DNA of 64,000 nucleotides from Desulfoferrobacter suflitae (lineage in GTDB: Bacteria; Desulfobacterota; Syntrophobacteria; Syntrophobacterales; Syntrophobacteraceae), in NCBI RefSeq assembly GCF_022603395.1, contig NZ_JAIBKA010000005.1, positions 280,819 to 344,818 on the forward strand, in the 5' to 3' direction. Positions 16,463 to 26,782 of this stretch are shown here, piece by piece. The position numbers and the translations under genes were made by a program. The notes under the pieces were generated by a model, which was not told where the DNA came from, ran no database searches, and saw only the letters and a program-made list of their open reading frames with translations. Every line of letters begins with the position of its first letter. The stretch's first letter is position 1.

Positions 16463-16906
16463 TTATTTCTTCAAGGTTGGAAGCTCTTTGGCCCAGGTGG
16501 AAGCAGGCTCGGTACAAAGCACGGGGCTCTTGATATCATCGGTGCCGGTCTCAAAGCCCGCCAACGGGTCCGCCTTGCCTTCAGGAGTGGTACGGATGGG
16601 GAACTTGAAGCGTTTGAGCGAACCGTTGCGGAATTTCACCGTCCACATGATGTCCTCGGAACCACGCAGAGGCACAACCGAAGCTCCCATGGGGACAAAG
16701 TCGGCGTAGGCGCGTACGTCGATGGCTTGCTGGGGGCAGATCTTTACGCAGTTGTAGCATTCCCAGCACATCTCGGGTTCCATGTTCCAGGCTTTCATTT
16801 TCTCTTTGTCTAAAATCATAAGGTCATTGGGGCAGATATACATACATGCGGTCTTGTCCTGCCCTTTGCAACCATCGCATTTCTCCAGAATTACATAACT
16901 TGGCAT
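16463..16906 (-). CDS. aprB: adenylylsulfate reductase beta subunit AprB
   Basis: A 147-aa ferredoxin-like subunit. Two [4Fe-4S] clusters are visible: CDGCKGQDKTACMYICP with its long spacing, and CWECYNCVKICP. The C-terminal tail wraps AprA in known structures. It relays electrons from the Qmo complex to the FAD of AprA. The AGGAGG ribosome site is seven bases before the ATG. The gene lies 186 bases downstream of sat, with an inverted repeat in between. Confidence 0.98.
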   Translation of the reverse strand: MPSYVILEKCDGCKGQDKTACMYICPNDLMILDKEKMKAWNMEPEMCWECYNCVKICPQQAIDVRAYADFVPMGASVVPLRGSEDIMWTVKFRNGSLKRFKFPIRTTPEGKADPLAGFETGTDDIKSPVLCTEPASTWAKELPTLKK

Positions 16907-17012
16907 AACTTTACCTCCTGATGGGTTCTTCTTTTTTCATTGGCCTGAACTATTCCTGATGTTAGGAACTCCCGTTGCGGATCCTTACACCTCCTTTCTC
17001 AACACAAGGCTA

Positions 17013-17055
17013 CCCCCCTCGGGCGAGCAGCACAGTGCTCCTTGGAAAAGGGGGG
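17013..17055. repeat. inverted repeat between sat and aprB
   Basis: A six-G run and a six-C run (17014-17018 and 17050-17055) can pair to form a long-range stem around a GAGCA/TGCTC inner stem. There is no T tract, so it is not a typical terminator. It could be an mRNA processing or stabilising element in the sat-aprBA transcript. Confidence 0.35.
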
Positions 17056-17092
17056 CATTCCTCACTTGATGGATTATGGAGATTATGCACCG

Positions 17093-18322
17093 TTACTTTT
17101 TAACATCACCCGTAGCTGCACCGTGGAGTTTGATTTCCACCTTATCTTCCAGACCTTGATAGTACTCCTGCAGCACCGCCACTACCTCAGGACGCGAAAA
17201 TTCCTTGGGCAATTCGCCGCCTTCCGAGAGAGTCTTGCGCACCATGGTGCCGGAAAGCAACAGACGATCTTCCTTGCCGTGCGGGCAGGTACGCATGGAT
17301 GCCATGCCCTGACATTTGAAGCAGTGGAACGTCCAGTCGATTTTGAGAGGCCTCAGGATCAGAGCGTCCTCGGGAATTTCGTCGAAGATCTTCTGGGCGT
17401 CGAATGGACCGTAGTAATCCCCCACGCCGGCATGGTCGCGACCGACGATGAGATGGCTGCAGCCGTAGTTTTGGCGGAACACTGCGTGCAGCAGAGCTTC
17501 GCGGGGACCGGCGTAACGCATTTCTGCAGGGTAGCCACCTTGCACCACGGTGTTCTTCACGAAGTAGTTTTCTACCAGCACGTTGATGGCTTTGACGCGA
17601 ACGTCGGCCGGAATGTCCCCGGCTTTAAGCTTGCCCACCAGCTGGTGAATGTACAGGCCGTCCATCACTTCGACGGCGATCTTGGCGAGAAATTCATGGC
17701 TGCGGTGCATCGGGTTGCGCAGCTGCAGAGCCGCTACTCTGGCCCAACCCAGATCGTCGAAAATTTTGCGTGCTTCCGCCGGCCGCTGATACACTTCTTT
17801 GAACTGCGTGGGGTAGAAGCTCTCACTGATCACTTTGACGGGACCAGCCAGGTTGACTTCCTTTTGCGCCATTACCTTCTGCACACCCGGATGGCCTTCG
17901 GCGTCATCCGTCCAGAAAACCGACTTGCACTCATGCACCTTATCGATGGTGTATTTCTCGGTCACTTTCATGGTACCGAGGATTTCGTTGTTTTCTTCGT
18001 CAAGGAGAGCCACTTCTTCGTTGGCGCCGATGCTGTCGGCCAGAGCCTTGTCGGCAGAGAGGGTGATGGGAATCGGCCAGAACACGCCGTCCGCCATCAA
18101 GTACTTGTCACAGACGCCCTTCCAGTCATCGTAGCCCATGAAGCCATCCAGCGGAGTGAAGGCACCAATGCCCAGCATGATCAGGTCGGATGCTTCGCGG
18201 CTTGTCATCGGTACCACTTTGAGCTTTTTCGCTTTTTCCTTTTCGGCGGCCAGCGCTTCACCTTCAAGCAGCAACGGTTTTAATTTTTGTTCTTTTCCAT
18301 GGGGAGGAACCAGCTTCGACAT
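17093..18322 (-). CDS. sat: sulfate adenylyltransferase (ATP sulfurylase), dissimilatory
   Basis: A 409-aa homooligomeric Sat. It converts sulfate and ATP to APS and pyrophosphate, the first step of sulfate reduction. Active-site motifs are [10 protein letters not shown] (QxRNPxHxxH type) and [10 protein letters not shown] Cys/His set in [15 protein letters not shown] matches the zinc site of bacterial dissimilatory enzymes. No APS kinase domain is fused. The ATG is preceded by AAGGAGAA. A strong promoter and two Rex-like palindromes lie upstream, suggesting redox control of the whole sat-apr unit. Confidence 0.97.
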   Translation of the reverse strand: MSKLVPPHGKEQKLKPLLLEGEALAAEKEKAKKLKVVPMTSREASDLIMLGIGAFTPLDGFMGYDDWKGVCDKYLMADGVFWPIPITLSADKALADSIGANEEVALLDEENNEILGTMKVTEKYTIDKVHECKSVFWTDDAEGHPGVQKVMAQKEVNLAGPVKVISESFYPTQFKEVYQRPAEARKIFDDLGWARVAALQLRNPMHRSHEFLAKIAVEVMDGLYIHQLVGKLKAGDIPADVRVKAINVLVENYFVKNTVVQGGYPAEMRYAGPREALLHAVFRQNYGCSHLIVGRDHAGVGDYYGPFDAQKIFDEIPEDALILRPLKIDWTFHCFKCQGMASMRTCPHGKEDRLLLSGTMVRKTLSEGGELPKEFSRPEVVAVLQEYYQGLEDKVEIKLHGAATGDVKK

Positions 18323-18393
18323 TTCTTATTCTCCTTGAGTATATGGTTTTGGGACTTTGACTTGAAACCGCCATTTCACTCGCAGCCAGGTGC

Positions 18394-18411
18394 TTGTGCA
18401 ATATGTTGCAA
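18394..18411 (-). promoter_or_regulatory. Rex-like operator overlapping the sat transcription start
   Basis: The minus strand reads TTGCAACATATTGCACAA, matching 10 of the 14 fixed positions of the Rex consensus TTGTGAAnnnnTTCACAA. It lies directly downstream of the -10 box, where a repressor would block initiation. Confidence 0.4.
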
Positions 18412-18415
18412 GGTC

Positions 18416-18443
18416 ATTATAGGTGAGGTCCATCGGTTGTCAA
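18416..18443 (-). promoter_or_regulatory. sigma-70 promoter of sat
   Basis: The minus strand has TTGACA (18438-18443), a 16-base spacer and TATAAT (18416-18421). Both boxes are perfect. The start site would be near 18409, giving an untranslated leader of about 87 bases. Confidence 0.85.
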
Positions 18444-18451
18444 GCGAAAAA

Positions 18452-18469
18452 TGATGCAATTTTTCACAA
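18452..18469 (-). promoter_or_regulatory. second Rex-like operator upstream of the sat -35 box
   Basis: The minus strand reads TTGTGAAAAATTGCATCA: the left half-site is perfect (TTGTGAA) and the right is degenerate, matching 11 of the 14 fixed positions in total. It sits 8 bases upstream of the -35 box. Confidence 0.45.
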
Positions 18470-18846
18470 GCACAACCGTGCGACCACCTCATCAAATAAA
18501 GCGGTACACGACAACCCGCCGCGCCTTTAAACGGAATCCGGATATCCTTGCGGCAATGCCTCCCGTCAGCGACCAGCCCAACTTCAAGTGAAGAAGCTCA
18601 CAATCATATTAACCGCCTTAATACCACCGGCGCGTTCAATATGCAAGCACCATTGCACCGCAGGTCATGCCGCCACCAAGGCACCACCCCGACAGGTGCA
18701 CCCTCGGCCCGGCGCTCCCCATCCCGGCCTGCCGACCCGCATCACTTTCTTTCTATTAGCACTGAAATGAAGTATGAATGAGCTTTACCGGTATTGCGGC
18801 GAGAAGCTGCTCTTTACAATTTGCATTACTGCAGGATGGAACCACC
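18470..18846. other. intergenic region between divergent sat and the K+ channel gene
   Basis: It contains short open frames but none with a plausible ribosome site, composition or recognisable protein. It presumably holds the promoter of the K+ channel gene; I cannot place it. Confidence 0.5.
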
Positions 18847-19890
18847 ATGAAGAACCCCTGGATCATATCCACCGGGCGCCACGTTGTGATCCTGTTCGGC
18901 TTGTCCTCACTGCTGATTGCATTCGGGACCCTCGGCTATATGCTCATCGAGGGGTTTTCTCTGCTGGATGCTCTCTTCATGACCGTCATCACCCTCACCA
19001 CGGTCGGTTTTGGCGAAGTCAGGCCGCTGGACGAAGCGGGACGTCTTTTTACCATTGCCCTGATCATGCTGGGAGCCGGTTTCGTGGCCTACAACCTGGC
19101 CTACTTCACCCAGCTCCTGTTGGATGGCAATCTATTGGAATTATACCGGAGGCGGAAAGTGCGCAAGCAGTTGGAACAATTGAAAAACCACTACATCATT
19201 TGCGGCTACGGCCAAATGGGGCAGATCGTGGCCCGCGAATTGAGAGCCTACCATGTCCCTATCGTGATCATTGAAAATGAGGAATCAGCCCTCATCCGGC
19301 TCCAGGAAAAGGGATTTCTTCATCTTGGAGGCGATGCCACCGAGGAAGAAAATCTCCTCGCCGCCGGCATCGAGAGAGCCGCAGGGCTCGTGTCGGTGGT
19401 CTTCAAAGACACCGATAACGTGTTTATTGTTCTGACCGCCCGGGACCTCAACAAGGATCTGTTCATCTGTGGCAGGGCGAGCACCCCCGGCACCGAAAAA
19501 AGGCTCCTCAAGGCGGGCGCCAACCGGGTGGTTTCGCCCTATGCCAGCAGCGCCCTGCGTATCGCTCACCAGATCCTGCGACCGACGGTCACCGACTTCC
19601 TCGAGCTGGCATTGTCCGGCGAGGGCATGGAGCTCAGCATGGAAGAAATTCAGCTTCCCGAAGGGGCCGACATCGTCGGCAAGGACCTGATGAACTCGGG
19701 CATTCGCAGTCAGTATAATTTGATCATCGTCGCCATTAAACGAAGCGACGGCACCATGGTCTACAATCCTTCCCCCAGGGAGGTGCTGCGCGCCGGAGAT
19801 ATTTTGGTTGCCATCGGTCCGCAGGAAAACCTGGGACAATTTGGCAGCCGCATTTATGGCCGCCCCCATCCGGCCTTCAAACCCTGCTGA
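18847..19890 (+). CDS. potassium channel with TrkA-N/TrkA-C (RCK) regulatory domains
   Basis: A 347-aa inner-membrane protein. Two transmembrane helices (about residues 9-31 and 65-90) flank a pore loop with the selectivity filter TTVGFGE. A TrkA-N/RCK NAD-binding domain follows (IICGYGQMGQIVARELRA at about 118-135), then a TrkA-C domain (about 265-340). The architecture matches MthK-type two-TM ligand-gated K+ channels. The frame is open upstream to 18778; the ATG at 18847 behind AGGATGG gives the usual N-terminus. It lies alone between the divergent sat gene and the thiolase operon. Confidence 0.9.
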   Translation: MKNPWIISTGRHVVILFGLSSLLIAFGTLGYMLIEGFSLLDALFMTVITLTTVGFGEVRPLDEAGRLFTIALIMLGAGFVAYNLAYFTQLLLDGNLLELYRRRKVRKQLEQLKNHYIICGYGQMGQIVARELRAYHVPIVIIENEESALIRLQEKGFLHLGGDATEEENLLAAGIERAAGLVSVVFKDTDNVFIVLTARDLNKDLFICGRASTPGTEKRLLKAGANRVVSPYASSALRIAHQILRPTVTDFLELALSGEGMELSMEEIQLPEGADIVGKDLMNSGIRSQYNLIIVAIKRSDGTMVYNPSPREVLRAGDILVAIGPQENLGQFGSRIYGRPHPAFKPC

Positions 19891-19908
19891 TCGTGGCCCA
19901 GGTTTGGT

Positions 19909-19937
19909 TTGACAAAGGCCAACCAATTCCCTATAAA
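19909..19937 (+). promoter_or_regulatory. sigma-70 promoter of the beta-oxidation operon
   Basis: TTGACA (19909-19914), 17-base spacer, TATAAA (19932-19937). The predicted start is near 19944, leaving a leader of about 200 bases before the thiolase gene. Confidence 0.7.
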
Positions 19938-20148
19938 CAAACGAATTTTGATCAAACTTACCAATGGATTGAGCCCACTGACTGAGGCTGATACACAGGA
20001 TACATTGGAAGATGGCGGGCTAGCCCGTATCCGGCGGGGCAACGGTTTCCCTCCCCGCCGGTGCGGACTTTAGTCAATGAACATGGAAATTCGAATGCGG
20101 CCGAGCGAATCGAGTTAACGCAGCACACACGCCATGGAGGTACCAACA

Positions 20149-21330
20149 ATGGAACAAGCAGTTATTGTCCACGCTGTCCGAACGCCCGTAGGCAGTTATG
20201 GAAGATCATTGACAAAAACTTCAGCGGTCGACCTCGGGGTCATCGCCCTCAAGGAAGCATTCCGCAGAACCGGCCTGAAACCCGATGACGTTGACGAAGT
20301 CATTCTCGGTAACGTTCTGCAGGCCGGGCAGGGGCAGAACCCGGCACGCCAGGTTGCCATCAAATCCGGCATCCCCAAGGAAGTCCCCGCTTTTACCATC
20401 AACAAGGTCTGCGCCTCCGGTCTCAAATCGGTGTTTCTGGCTGCTCAGGCCGTCATGCTGGGTGACGCCGAAACGGTCGTGGCAGGCGGAATCGAAAACA
20501 TGAGCCAGACTCCCTACGGCGTGAGGGAGGCCCGCTGGGGGCAGCGCATGGGGGATACCAAGCTGGTTGACCTGATGATCCTGGACGGACTCTGGGACGC
20601 GTTCAACGGGTACCATATGGGCAATACAGCGGAAAATGTCGCGGCCAAGTTCACGATCAGCCGGGAAGAACAGGATCAATTCGCCCTGGCGAGCCAGCAG
20701 AAAGCTGAAGCCGCCATCAAGAGCGGCTATTTCAAGGACGAAATCGTTCCGGTTCCCCTACCCCAGCGCAAAGGCGACCCCATTTTGTTCGACACCGACG
20801 AGCACCCCCGTTTTGGAACCACTCTGGAAGCGCTGCAAAAGCTGAAACCGGCCTTCAAGGCCGACGGCACCGTGACCGCGGGCAATGCCAGCGGCATCAA
20901 CGACGGGGCCGCCATCATCCTCGTGATGTCGGCCGGCAAAGCCGAATCGCTGGGCTTGGAGCCAATGGCGGTCATCCGCTCATACGCCTCCAGCGGTGTA
21001 GACCCTGCGATCATGGGAATCGGCCCGGTGCGGGCAAGCCAGAGAGCCCTGAAGAGGATCGGCTGGACGGTGGATCAATTGGATTTGATTGAGGCCAACG
21101 AGGCCTTTGCCTCCCAAGCCATTGCCGTCAATCGCGAAATGCAATGGGACCTGTCGCGGGTCAATGTGAGCGGCGGGGCCATCGCCCTGGGACATCCCAT
21201 CGGCGCGTCGGGCGCACGCATCCTGACCACCCTTTTGTATGGCATGAAGCGTCTGGGAGCCAAAACGGGACTGGCCACCCTGTGCATCGGCGGCGGTCAG
21301 GGGGCGGCCATCATCGTTGAACGCCCCTAG
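20149..21330 (+). CDS. acetyl-CoA acetyltransferase (thiolase)
   Basis: A 393-aa type II thiolase. The nucleophile is Cys88 in [10 protein letters not shown]; the C-terminal motifs are [24 protein letters not shown] (His) and CIGGGQGAA (Cys). It condenses or cleaves acetoacetyl-CoA. The frame opens at an ATG at 20134, but the GGAGG just after that codon is the ribosome site for the ATG at 20149. It is the first gene of a plus-strand operon with enoyl-CoA hydratase and acyl-CoA dehydrogenase, which fits butyrate or fatty-acid oxidation in a sulfate reducer. Confidence 0.93.
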   Translation: MEQAVIVHAVRTPVGSYGRSLTKTSAVDLGVIALKEAFRRTGLKPDDVDEVILGNVLQAGQGQNPARQVAIKSGIPKEVPAFTINKVCASGLKSVFLAAQAVMLGDAETVVAGGIENMSQTPYGVREARWGQRMGDTKLVDLMILDGLWDAFNGYHMGNTAENVAAKFTISREEQDQFALASQQKAEAAIKSGYFKDEIVPVPLPQRKGDPILFDTDEHPRFGTTLEALQKLKPAFKADGTVTAGNASGINDGAAIILVMSAGKAESLGLEPMAVIRSYASSGVDPAIMGIGPVRASQRALKRIGWTVDQLDLIEANEAFASQAIAVNREMQWDLSRVNVSGGAIALGHPIGASGARILTTLLYGMKRLGAKTGLATLCIGGGQGAAIIVERP

Positions 21331-21429
21331 GAGGCGGTCCGCGAACGGTAGAATACCGAGTCGGCAACGCTTAATTCGTACCCGGACAGCTCCCGAGCGA
21401 GCGCAAATTCTTTGCTACAGGAGGCCCCT

Positions 21430-22221
21430 ATGAGCTACGAAAATATTCTTTTTGAAGTGAACCAAGGAGTTGCAATTCTCACCTTCAACAGACCCAAAGC
21501 CTTGAACGCTCTCAGTCCCAAAACCCTGGAAGAAGTGGCCGAGGTGCTCGACCTGGTGAAAAAAGACCAGGGGGTCCGCGTGCTGCTGCTCACTGGAGCC
21601 GGAGACAAGGCATTCATAGCCGGCGCCGATATCACCGAGTTCCAGAAGATGAATCCTTTGGAGGCCCGCCAGTTTGCCGAGAGAGGCCAGGAGATATTTT
21701 TCCAGCTGGAGCAACTCGCCATCCCGGTCATCGCCGTCGTCAACGGCTTCGCTCTGGGCGGCGGTTGCGAAATCGCCATGAGTTGCGATTTCATTTATGC
21801 TTCCGACAAGGCCAAATTCGGTCAGCCGGAAATCAATCTGGGCATCATTCCCGGTTTTGGCGGGACTCAACGACTGGCCCGGTTGGTGGGCAGAGCAAAA
21901 GCCAAGGAGCTCTGCATGACCGCTGAAATGATTGACGCCCAACAGGCGAAGGATCTCGGCCTGGTGGCGAAAGTATTTCCGGCGGAGCAATTGATGGCGG
22001 AAGCCGGGAAAGTGGCCGCCGCCCTGGCGGCCAAAGGACCGGTTGCCCTGCGCGCCATCAAGCAGGTCATTGATCGCGGCTGCGATGTGGACTTGAAAAG
22101 CGGCTGCGCCCTGGAGGCAGAGTCGTTTGCGGTCTGTTTTGCCAGTCAGGATGCCGGAGAAGGTGTGGCTGCGTTCCTGGAAAAGCGCAAGCCGAACTTT
22201 CAAGGGACTCTCACGAACTAA
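21430..22221 (+). CDS. enoyl-CoA hydratase/isomerase (crotonase family)
   Basis: A 263-aa crotonase. CoA and oxyanion-hole segments are AFIAGADITEF and NGFALGGGCEIAMSCDF, with the catalytic Glu region QPEINLGIIPGFGGTQRL. It hydrates crotonyl-CoA to 3-hydroxybutyryl-CoA. The ATG at 21430 follows CAGGAGG and is preferred to an in-frame start at 21412. It stands 99 bases behind the thiolase gene. The 3-hydroxyacyl-CoA dehydrogenase that should act between the two is not in this window. Confidence 0.92.
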   Translation: MSYENILFEVNQGVAILTFNRPKALNALSPKTLEEVAEVLDLVKKDQGVRVLLLTGAGDKAFIAGADITEFQKMNPLEARQFAERGQEIFFQLEQLAIPVIAVVNGFALGGGCEIAMSCDFIYASDKAKFGQPEINLGIIPGFGGTQRLARLVGRAKAKELCMTAEMIDAQQAKDLGLVAKVFPAEQLMAEAGKVAAALAAKGPVALRAIKQVIDRGCDVDLKSGCALEAESFAVCFASQDAGEGVAAFLEKRKPNFQGTLTN

Positions 22222-22270
22222 CCTTTTCCAATGATATTTTTCCCCGGCGTTTCGCCAAGGAGGAGCACCG

Positions 22271-23419
22271 ATGAATTTTGAACTCACCGAAGAACAAAAG
22301 ATGATTCAGGACATGGCCAGAAAGTTCGCCGAACGTGAAATCAAGCCCGTCGCTGCAGAGTTTGATCGAACCCACGATCATCCCAAGGACATCGTGGCCA
22401 AGATGGGCGAACTGGGCCTGATGGGGGTGACGGTCTCGGAAGAGTATGGCGGGGCAGGCATGGACTATATCTGCTATGTCCTTTCCATGATCGAAATCTC
22501 CAAGGCATGTGCGTCCTGCGGCGTCATCATGAGTGTCTGCAACAGCCTCTACAATTTCCCCGTATACGCCTACGGCACCGAAGAACAAAAGCACAAGTAT
22601 TTGCAGCCCGTCGCCAGCGGACAGGCAATTGGCTGCTATGGGCTGACGGAATCGGGGGCCGGCTCCGATCCCGCCAAGATGCGAACCATGGCGGTGCTGG
22701 AAGGGGATCAGTGGGTCATCAACGGCGAAAAGAAATTCATTACCAACGGAAATGTGGCCGATTACTGCGTGCTCGCGGCAGTCACGGATCGAGAAGCCGG
22801 CTACAAGGGCATCAGTTCCTTTATCGTTGACTTGAGGAATACTCCCGGCTTCAAGGTGGGAACGGTCGAAGAAAAGCTCGGCATCAACGCCTCCGGCACC
22901 GCCGAACTGATTTTTGAAGATGCCAGACTCCCCAAGGAAAACCTGCTTGGCAAACCCGGTGAGGGCTTCAAACAGATGCTCACCACTCTGGACGGCGGCC
23001 GCATCGGCATAGCATCCCAGGCCATCGGCATCGGCCGAGCGGTTTTGGAAGAAGCGGTCGAGTACAGCAAAACCCGCGAACAGTTCGGTCGACCGATCTC
23101 GTCTTTTCAAGCGATTCAATGGAAGCTTTCCGACATAGCCACCCAGCTCGATGCCGCTGAATTGCTCACCCTGCGTGCGGCGTGGCTGGAACAGAACGGC
23201 AAAGGCTATGAAAAGGAGGCTGCCATGGCCAAGCTGTTCGCTTCGGACACGGCCATGTGGGCGGCGGTCGAAGGGGTCCAGGTGCTTGGCGGGTACGGTT
23301 ATTGCAAAGACTACCCCATGGAAAGACACATGCGCGATGCCAAGATCACCCAAATCTATGAGGGCACCAACGAAATCATGCGCCTGGTCATCGCCAGAAA
23401 CCTGTTGAAGCAGCGTTGA
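22271..23419 (+). CDS. acyl-CoA dehydrogenase, short-chain (butyryl-CoA dehydrogenase type)
   Basis: A 382-aa flavoprotein with acyl-CoA dehydrogenase signatures GCYGLTESGAGSD and the C-terminal QVLGGYGYCKDYPMERHMRDA, including the catalytic-base region and QIYEGTNEIMR. It oxidises acyl-CoA to enoyl-CoA, passing electrons to ETF. Start at ATG behind AAGGAGGAG. It is the last gene of the operon and is followed by a strong terminator. No etfAB genes are adjacent. Confidence 0.95.
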   Translation: MNFELTEEQKMIQDMARKFAEREIKPVAAEFDRTHDHPKDIVAKMGELGLMGVTVSEEYGGAGMDYICYVLSMIEISKACASCGVIMSVCNSLYNFPVYAYGTEEQKHKYLQPVASGQAIGCYGLTESGAGSDPAKMRTMAVLEGDQWVINGEKKFITNGNVADYCVLAAVTDREAGYKGISSFIVDLRNTPGFKVGTVEEKLGINASGTAELIFEDARLPKENLLGKPGEGFKQMLTTLDGGRIGIASQAIGIGRAVLEEAVEYSKTREQFGRPISSFQAIQWKLSDIATQLDAAELLTLRAAWLEQNGKGYEKEAAMAKLFASDTAMWAAVEGVQVLGGYGYCKDYPMERHMRDAKITQIYEGTNEIMRLVIARNLLKQR

Positions 23420-23460
23420 TTGCTGCCTCTCCAACAGATTATTGTGCCCATAAATCAAAA

Positions 23461-23491
23461 ACCCTGAGCTGCGTGAGCTCAGGGTTTTTTT
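23461..23491 (+). terminator. intrinsic terminator of the beta-oxidation operon
   Basis: ACCCTGAGCT, loop GCGTG, AGCTCAGGGT, then a run of T. The 10-bp stem is perfect. Confidence 0.93.
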
Positions 23492-23621
23492 GTCGAGTCG
23501 ACTCAGGCTTTGCAGGCAACCAGCAACCACCCCCATTGCCTGTGATGATCGCATTCATGGTGTTGTCCTCATTTTATTCTTCTGTGGGGTGTCTCCATAG
23601 TTCGGAAGACAGGAAGAATAA

Positions 23622-23816
23622 CTATGCGGACCGCATTATTCTGCGTTCCCGCCGCTGGATCCGTTTGATGGCTTTTTTCTTTTTGATCCGGCGACGTTCG
23701 CCTTTGGTCAGATAGTAGTTATGGCGACGCAAGACGGGTTGAACGTTTTTCTGAAAATCTTTGCGGAGTTTGCGGATTTTCTTTTCAATGTTTTCCCTGG
23801 TTTCGACCTCCGTCAT
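23622..23816 (-). CDS. bS21-like small ribosomal protein
   Basis: A 64-aa very basic protein. Its middle and end (RKLRKDFQKNVQPVLRRHNY followed by a GERRRIKKKKAIKR segment) follow the bS21 plan: an N-terminal helix with F/V-Q spacing, then LRR-x-x-YY and a KRxxKKK tail. bS21 sits on the 30S platform near the anti-Shine-Dalgarno. The N-terminus is divergent and this may be a second copy rather than the main rpsU. Start at ATG behind AGGTAGGTG. Confidence 0.6.
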   Translation of the reverse strand: MTEVETRENIEKKIRKLRKDFQKNVQPVLRRHNYYLTKGERRRIKKKKAIKRIQRRERRIMRSA

Positions 23817-24202
23817 TCAGTTTTTCACCTACCTTTCGCAATAAAAGGGCTCATTTCCTTACACTTTCATTGAAGACTACCCGCCCGGCCTCGGCCAAAC
23901 GGGAGTTGACGCGGGATTCTTGCTGGTTGCCTGACAAAACCCATCAAAATATTTTAAACCACCGGTATCCTCCTAGCAACACAAAATTTGCCTTTCACGC
24001 GCAATTGCCATCTTCACCGTCCCGCACCCCCTCTCCAATTCCATCGTTCCAACCCGGTCGGTCACTGTCGCAAAAGGCATCACGAATCGTCACTGCCCCT
24101 TTCCGTCGAACTGCCGCAAGGCGGCACAATCCACCCGCTGGAGGCATTCCCGGTGCGCCGCGCCTTTCCCATCGACGCCGCGGCAAATGCACCCACAACC
24201 TT
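23817..24202. other. intergenic region without a gene
   Basis: Open frames are present on both strands but they have Pro/Arg-rich shadow-like composition and no ribosome sites. I see no feature here beyond the leader of the bS21-like gene. Confidence 0.5.
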
Positions 24203-26251
24203 TCAGGTTTGCGCCTCGACGGTCACGTCATAATGGGAGAAATGCATGGTGAAGGTCGCCCTTCCCTGGGTGGAGGACCGCAGCGCCGTCGAGTATCCGA
24301 ACATCTTCGACAATGGAACCACGGCCCGCACCACCTGAACCGCCTTGCGCACGGCAATGTTTTCCACTCTTCCCTTGCGAAAATTGAGGTCGCCCAGGGC
24401 CTCTCCCAGGAATTCCTCGGGCACCAGTATTTCCACGGCCATGTAGGGTTCCAGCAAGATGGGAGCGGCTTGTTCACAGGCCGATCGAAAGGCCATTCCG
24501 GCTGCAACTTTGTAGGCCAGTTCGGTGGAAACGTTTTCCTGATATCCCCCACCCACGATGGTCACCTGCGTATCGACGATGGGATATCCCAGCACCGGTC
24601 CGCTGCTCAGAGCGTCCCGAATGCCTTCCTCCACTGCCTGATGGAACAACTCAGGGATAGAATGGTCGCGCACCCTGTTTTCGATCGTGTTGCCCTGGCC
24701 GCGAGGTCGGGGCCCAACGTGCAATTCGACCATGGCATATTGCCTGCTTCCGGCAATTTCCCGGTCGAACACTCCTTGCGCCCGCGCTTCCCGGGCAATG
24801 GTTTCACGGTAGACCACCTGTGGCTTCCCGGCATTGACACCAATATGATAATCCCTTTCCAACCGGGTGAGGATCACTTCCAGGTGCAATTCCCCCATCC
24901 CGCTGATGATGGTCTGGCCGGTGTCCGGGTCTTCCCGAAATCTAAAGGTCGGGTCCTCCTCCGAGAGTCTGCCGAGGGCGTCCATTAATTTTTCCTGATC
25001 CGCCCGGGTTTTCGCTTCCACCGCAACGGAGATCACCGATTCATAGATATCCATTGGCTCGAGGATAACCGGATGATTTGCGTCGCACAGGGTGTCCCCC
25101 GTTGTGGCTGACTTCAGCCCCATCACCGCCACGATGTTGCCCGCCGTCGCACTGTCCAGGCGATTGCGTTTGTTGGCGTGCATTTCAAATATACGTGAGA
25201 CCTTCTCCTTCACGCCTTTGATGCTGTTGAACACATCTTTGCCCACTTCCAACTTGCCGGAGTAAACCCGCACATAGGTCAGCTTGCGACCCTGATCCAT
25301 GAATACCTTGAACGCCAATGCCGCCAACGGTTCCTTTGCGCTGCTGAGGCGTTTCTCCGGTTGCCGGGTTTGCGGATGGATACCCTCGATGGGCGGTACA
25401 TCCAGCGGAGAAGGTAAAAAATCGACGATGGCATCCAGCAAAGGCTGGACGCCTTTGTTTTTCAGCGCGCTGCCACACAATACCGGCACTACTTTAAGTT
25501 GCAGGGTCAGGCGGCGAATGACCGGTATCGCATCGTCCGCACTGATCTCTTCTTCGTTCAGATAACGATCCATCAACTCATCGTCGAACTCGGCGATATG
25601 AGCGATCAACTGATCCCGGTGCTCTGCAGCCACGTCCCGGTACTCCGGTCTGATGTCTCTATGCTCATAGCTCGCCCCCAGGCTCTCGTCATGCCAATAG
25701 ACTTCGCGCATGCCGAGCAGGTCGATCACCCCCTCGAATTCAGACTCCCGGCCAAGCGGCAGCTGCAGGATCAGGGGATCGGCCTTGAGCTTTTCCTGGA
25801 TCTGCTCAACCACCATCGCAAAATCAGCTCCCAGGCGATCCATTTTGTTAACAAAGGCTATTTTAGGCACGCGGTACTTGTCGGCCTGATGCCAGACCGT
25901 CTCCGATTGCGGTTCAACGCCGTCAACACCGGAAAAAACGGCAATGGCTCCGTCCAGAACGCGCAGGGATCGCTCCACTTCAATGGTGAAATCCACATGC
26001 CCGGGCGTGTCTATGATGTGGATTTCGTGGTCTTTCCAGTTGCAGGTGGTGACCGCGGAGGTGATGGTGATGCCGCGTTCCTGCTCCTGCTCCATCCAGT
26101 CCATGACGGCCGTGCCGTCGTGCACTTCCCCCATTTTGTAGGAACGCCCGGTGTAGAACAAGATTCGTTCCGTCACGGTGGTCTTGCCAGCATCGATATG
26201 GGCAATGATCCCTAGATTGCGAATAATTTTAAGACGCCGATCGTCCGCCAT
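24203..26251 (-). CDS. elongation factor G (second-type)
   Basis: A 682-aa translational GTPase. G1 [30 protein letters not shown] (G3), [10 protein letters not shown] (G4) and the domain IV/V segments ([21 protein letters not shown] split by motif, and LGDLNFRKG) are in the EF-G order. Several substitutions relative to the standard FusA suggest the EF-G II type often found as a second copy. It catalyses ribosome translocation or, for variants, recycling. It is not in a str operon here; no rpsL, rpsG or tuf is adjacent. Confidence 0.93.
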   Translation of the reverse strand: MADDRRLKIIRNLGIIAHIDAGKTTVTERILFYTGRSYKMGEVHDGTAVMDWMEQEQERGITITSAVTTCNWKDHEIHIIDTPGHVDFTIEVERSLRVLDGAIAVFSGVDGVEPQSETVWHQADKYRVPKIAFVNKMDRLGADFAMVVEQIQEKLKADPLILQLPLGRESEFEGVIDLLGMREVYWHDESLGASYEHRDIRPEYRDVAAEHRDQLIAHIAEFDDELMDRYLNEEEISADDAIPVIRRLTLQLKVVPVLCGSALKNKGVQPLLDAIVDFLPSPLDVPPIEGIHPQTRQPEKRLSSAKEPLAALAFKVFMDQGRKLTYVRVYSGKLEVGKDVFNSIKGVKEKVSRIFEMHANKRNRLDSATAGNIVAVMGLKSATTGDTLCDANHPVILEPMDIYESVISVAVEAKTRADQEKLMDALGRLSEEDPTFRFREDPDTGQTIISGMGELHLEVILTRLERDYHIGVNAGKPQVVYRETIAREARAQGVFDREIAGSRQYAMVELHVGPRPRGQGNTIENRVRDHSIPELFHQAVEEGIRDALSSGPVLGYPIVDTQVTIVGGGYQENVSTELAYKVAAGMAFRSACEQAAPILLEPYMAVEILVPEEFLGEALGDLNFRKGRVENIAVRKAVQVVRAVVPLSKMFGYSTALRSSTQGRATFTMHFSHYDVTVEAQT

Positions 26252-26782
26252 GAAGAGACTCCAGTGACTTGATTCAACACCCGCTCACCCCCTCGGGAAG
26301 GTCAGCGGCTTGCGCCAAAATTGAGCGCCCGCGCTTTTCCGCCATTCCGGCCGATCCCGAAGAATAGCGGTTCCCTCAAAAGAACGAGTAACCTTAAGGG
26401 ATTGCTCATCGAGTGTCAAGAAGCGGCCGAGTTCTGCCACGGACCCAACGGCAGCCGGCCAATGTGAAAAATCCGACAAATATGCGGATTGCTCGCAGAG
26501 CCGGGCAGACGCCTGGAAGCAGTTAAATTTCCACCGGTTTCTGCACATTGAAAAATCCTCTTTGCCAACTAATGCACATATATCTACAGATAAATGAGCA
26601 AATCCCGGAATTATTGCCTTCCATTTCCTCTTATTCTGGAAAAATTGTCGTAAAAAAGGCCAAACCTGGGTTGCCCATCGACGCGTCAGCCTGTTATGTG
26701 TCTCGTCGCTATCGATTGTGATGGTTGATGCGACTTATGGACGAGTGCATTTTCTTTGAAATCAACATTAAGGAGAACCAGT
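26252..26782. other. intergenic region without a convincing gene
   Basis: An 87-codon minus-strand frame at 26285-26548 lacks a ribosome site and resembles no protein I know. The AAGGAG for the gene at 26783 is near its right end. I cannot assign a promoter. Confidence 0.5.

Noticed and set aside
18548..18781. 77-codon frame before the K+ channel gene
   Set aside because: No ribosome site and Pro/Arg/His-rich low-information composition; not supported as a gene.
23870..24988. 372-codon plus-strand open frame overlapping the EF-G 3' end
   Set aside because: Most of it is antisense to EF-G and the remainder has Pro/Arg/His-rich composition, typical of a shadow frame.
26285..26548. 87-codon minus-strand frame between EF-G and the MltD-like gene
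   Set aside because: No ribosome site and no recognisable motif.
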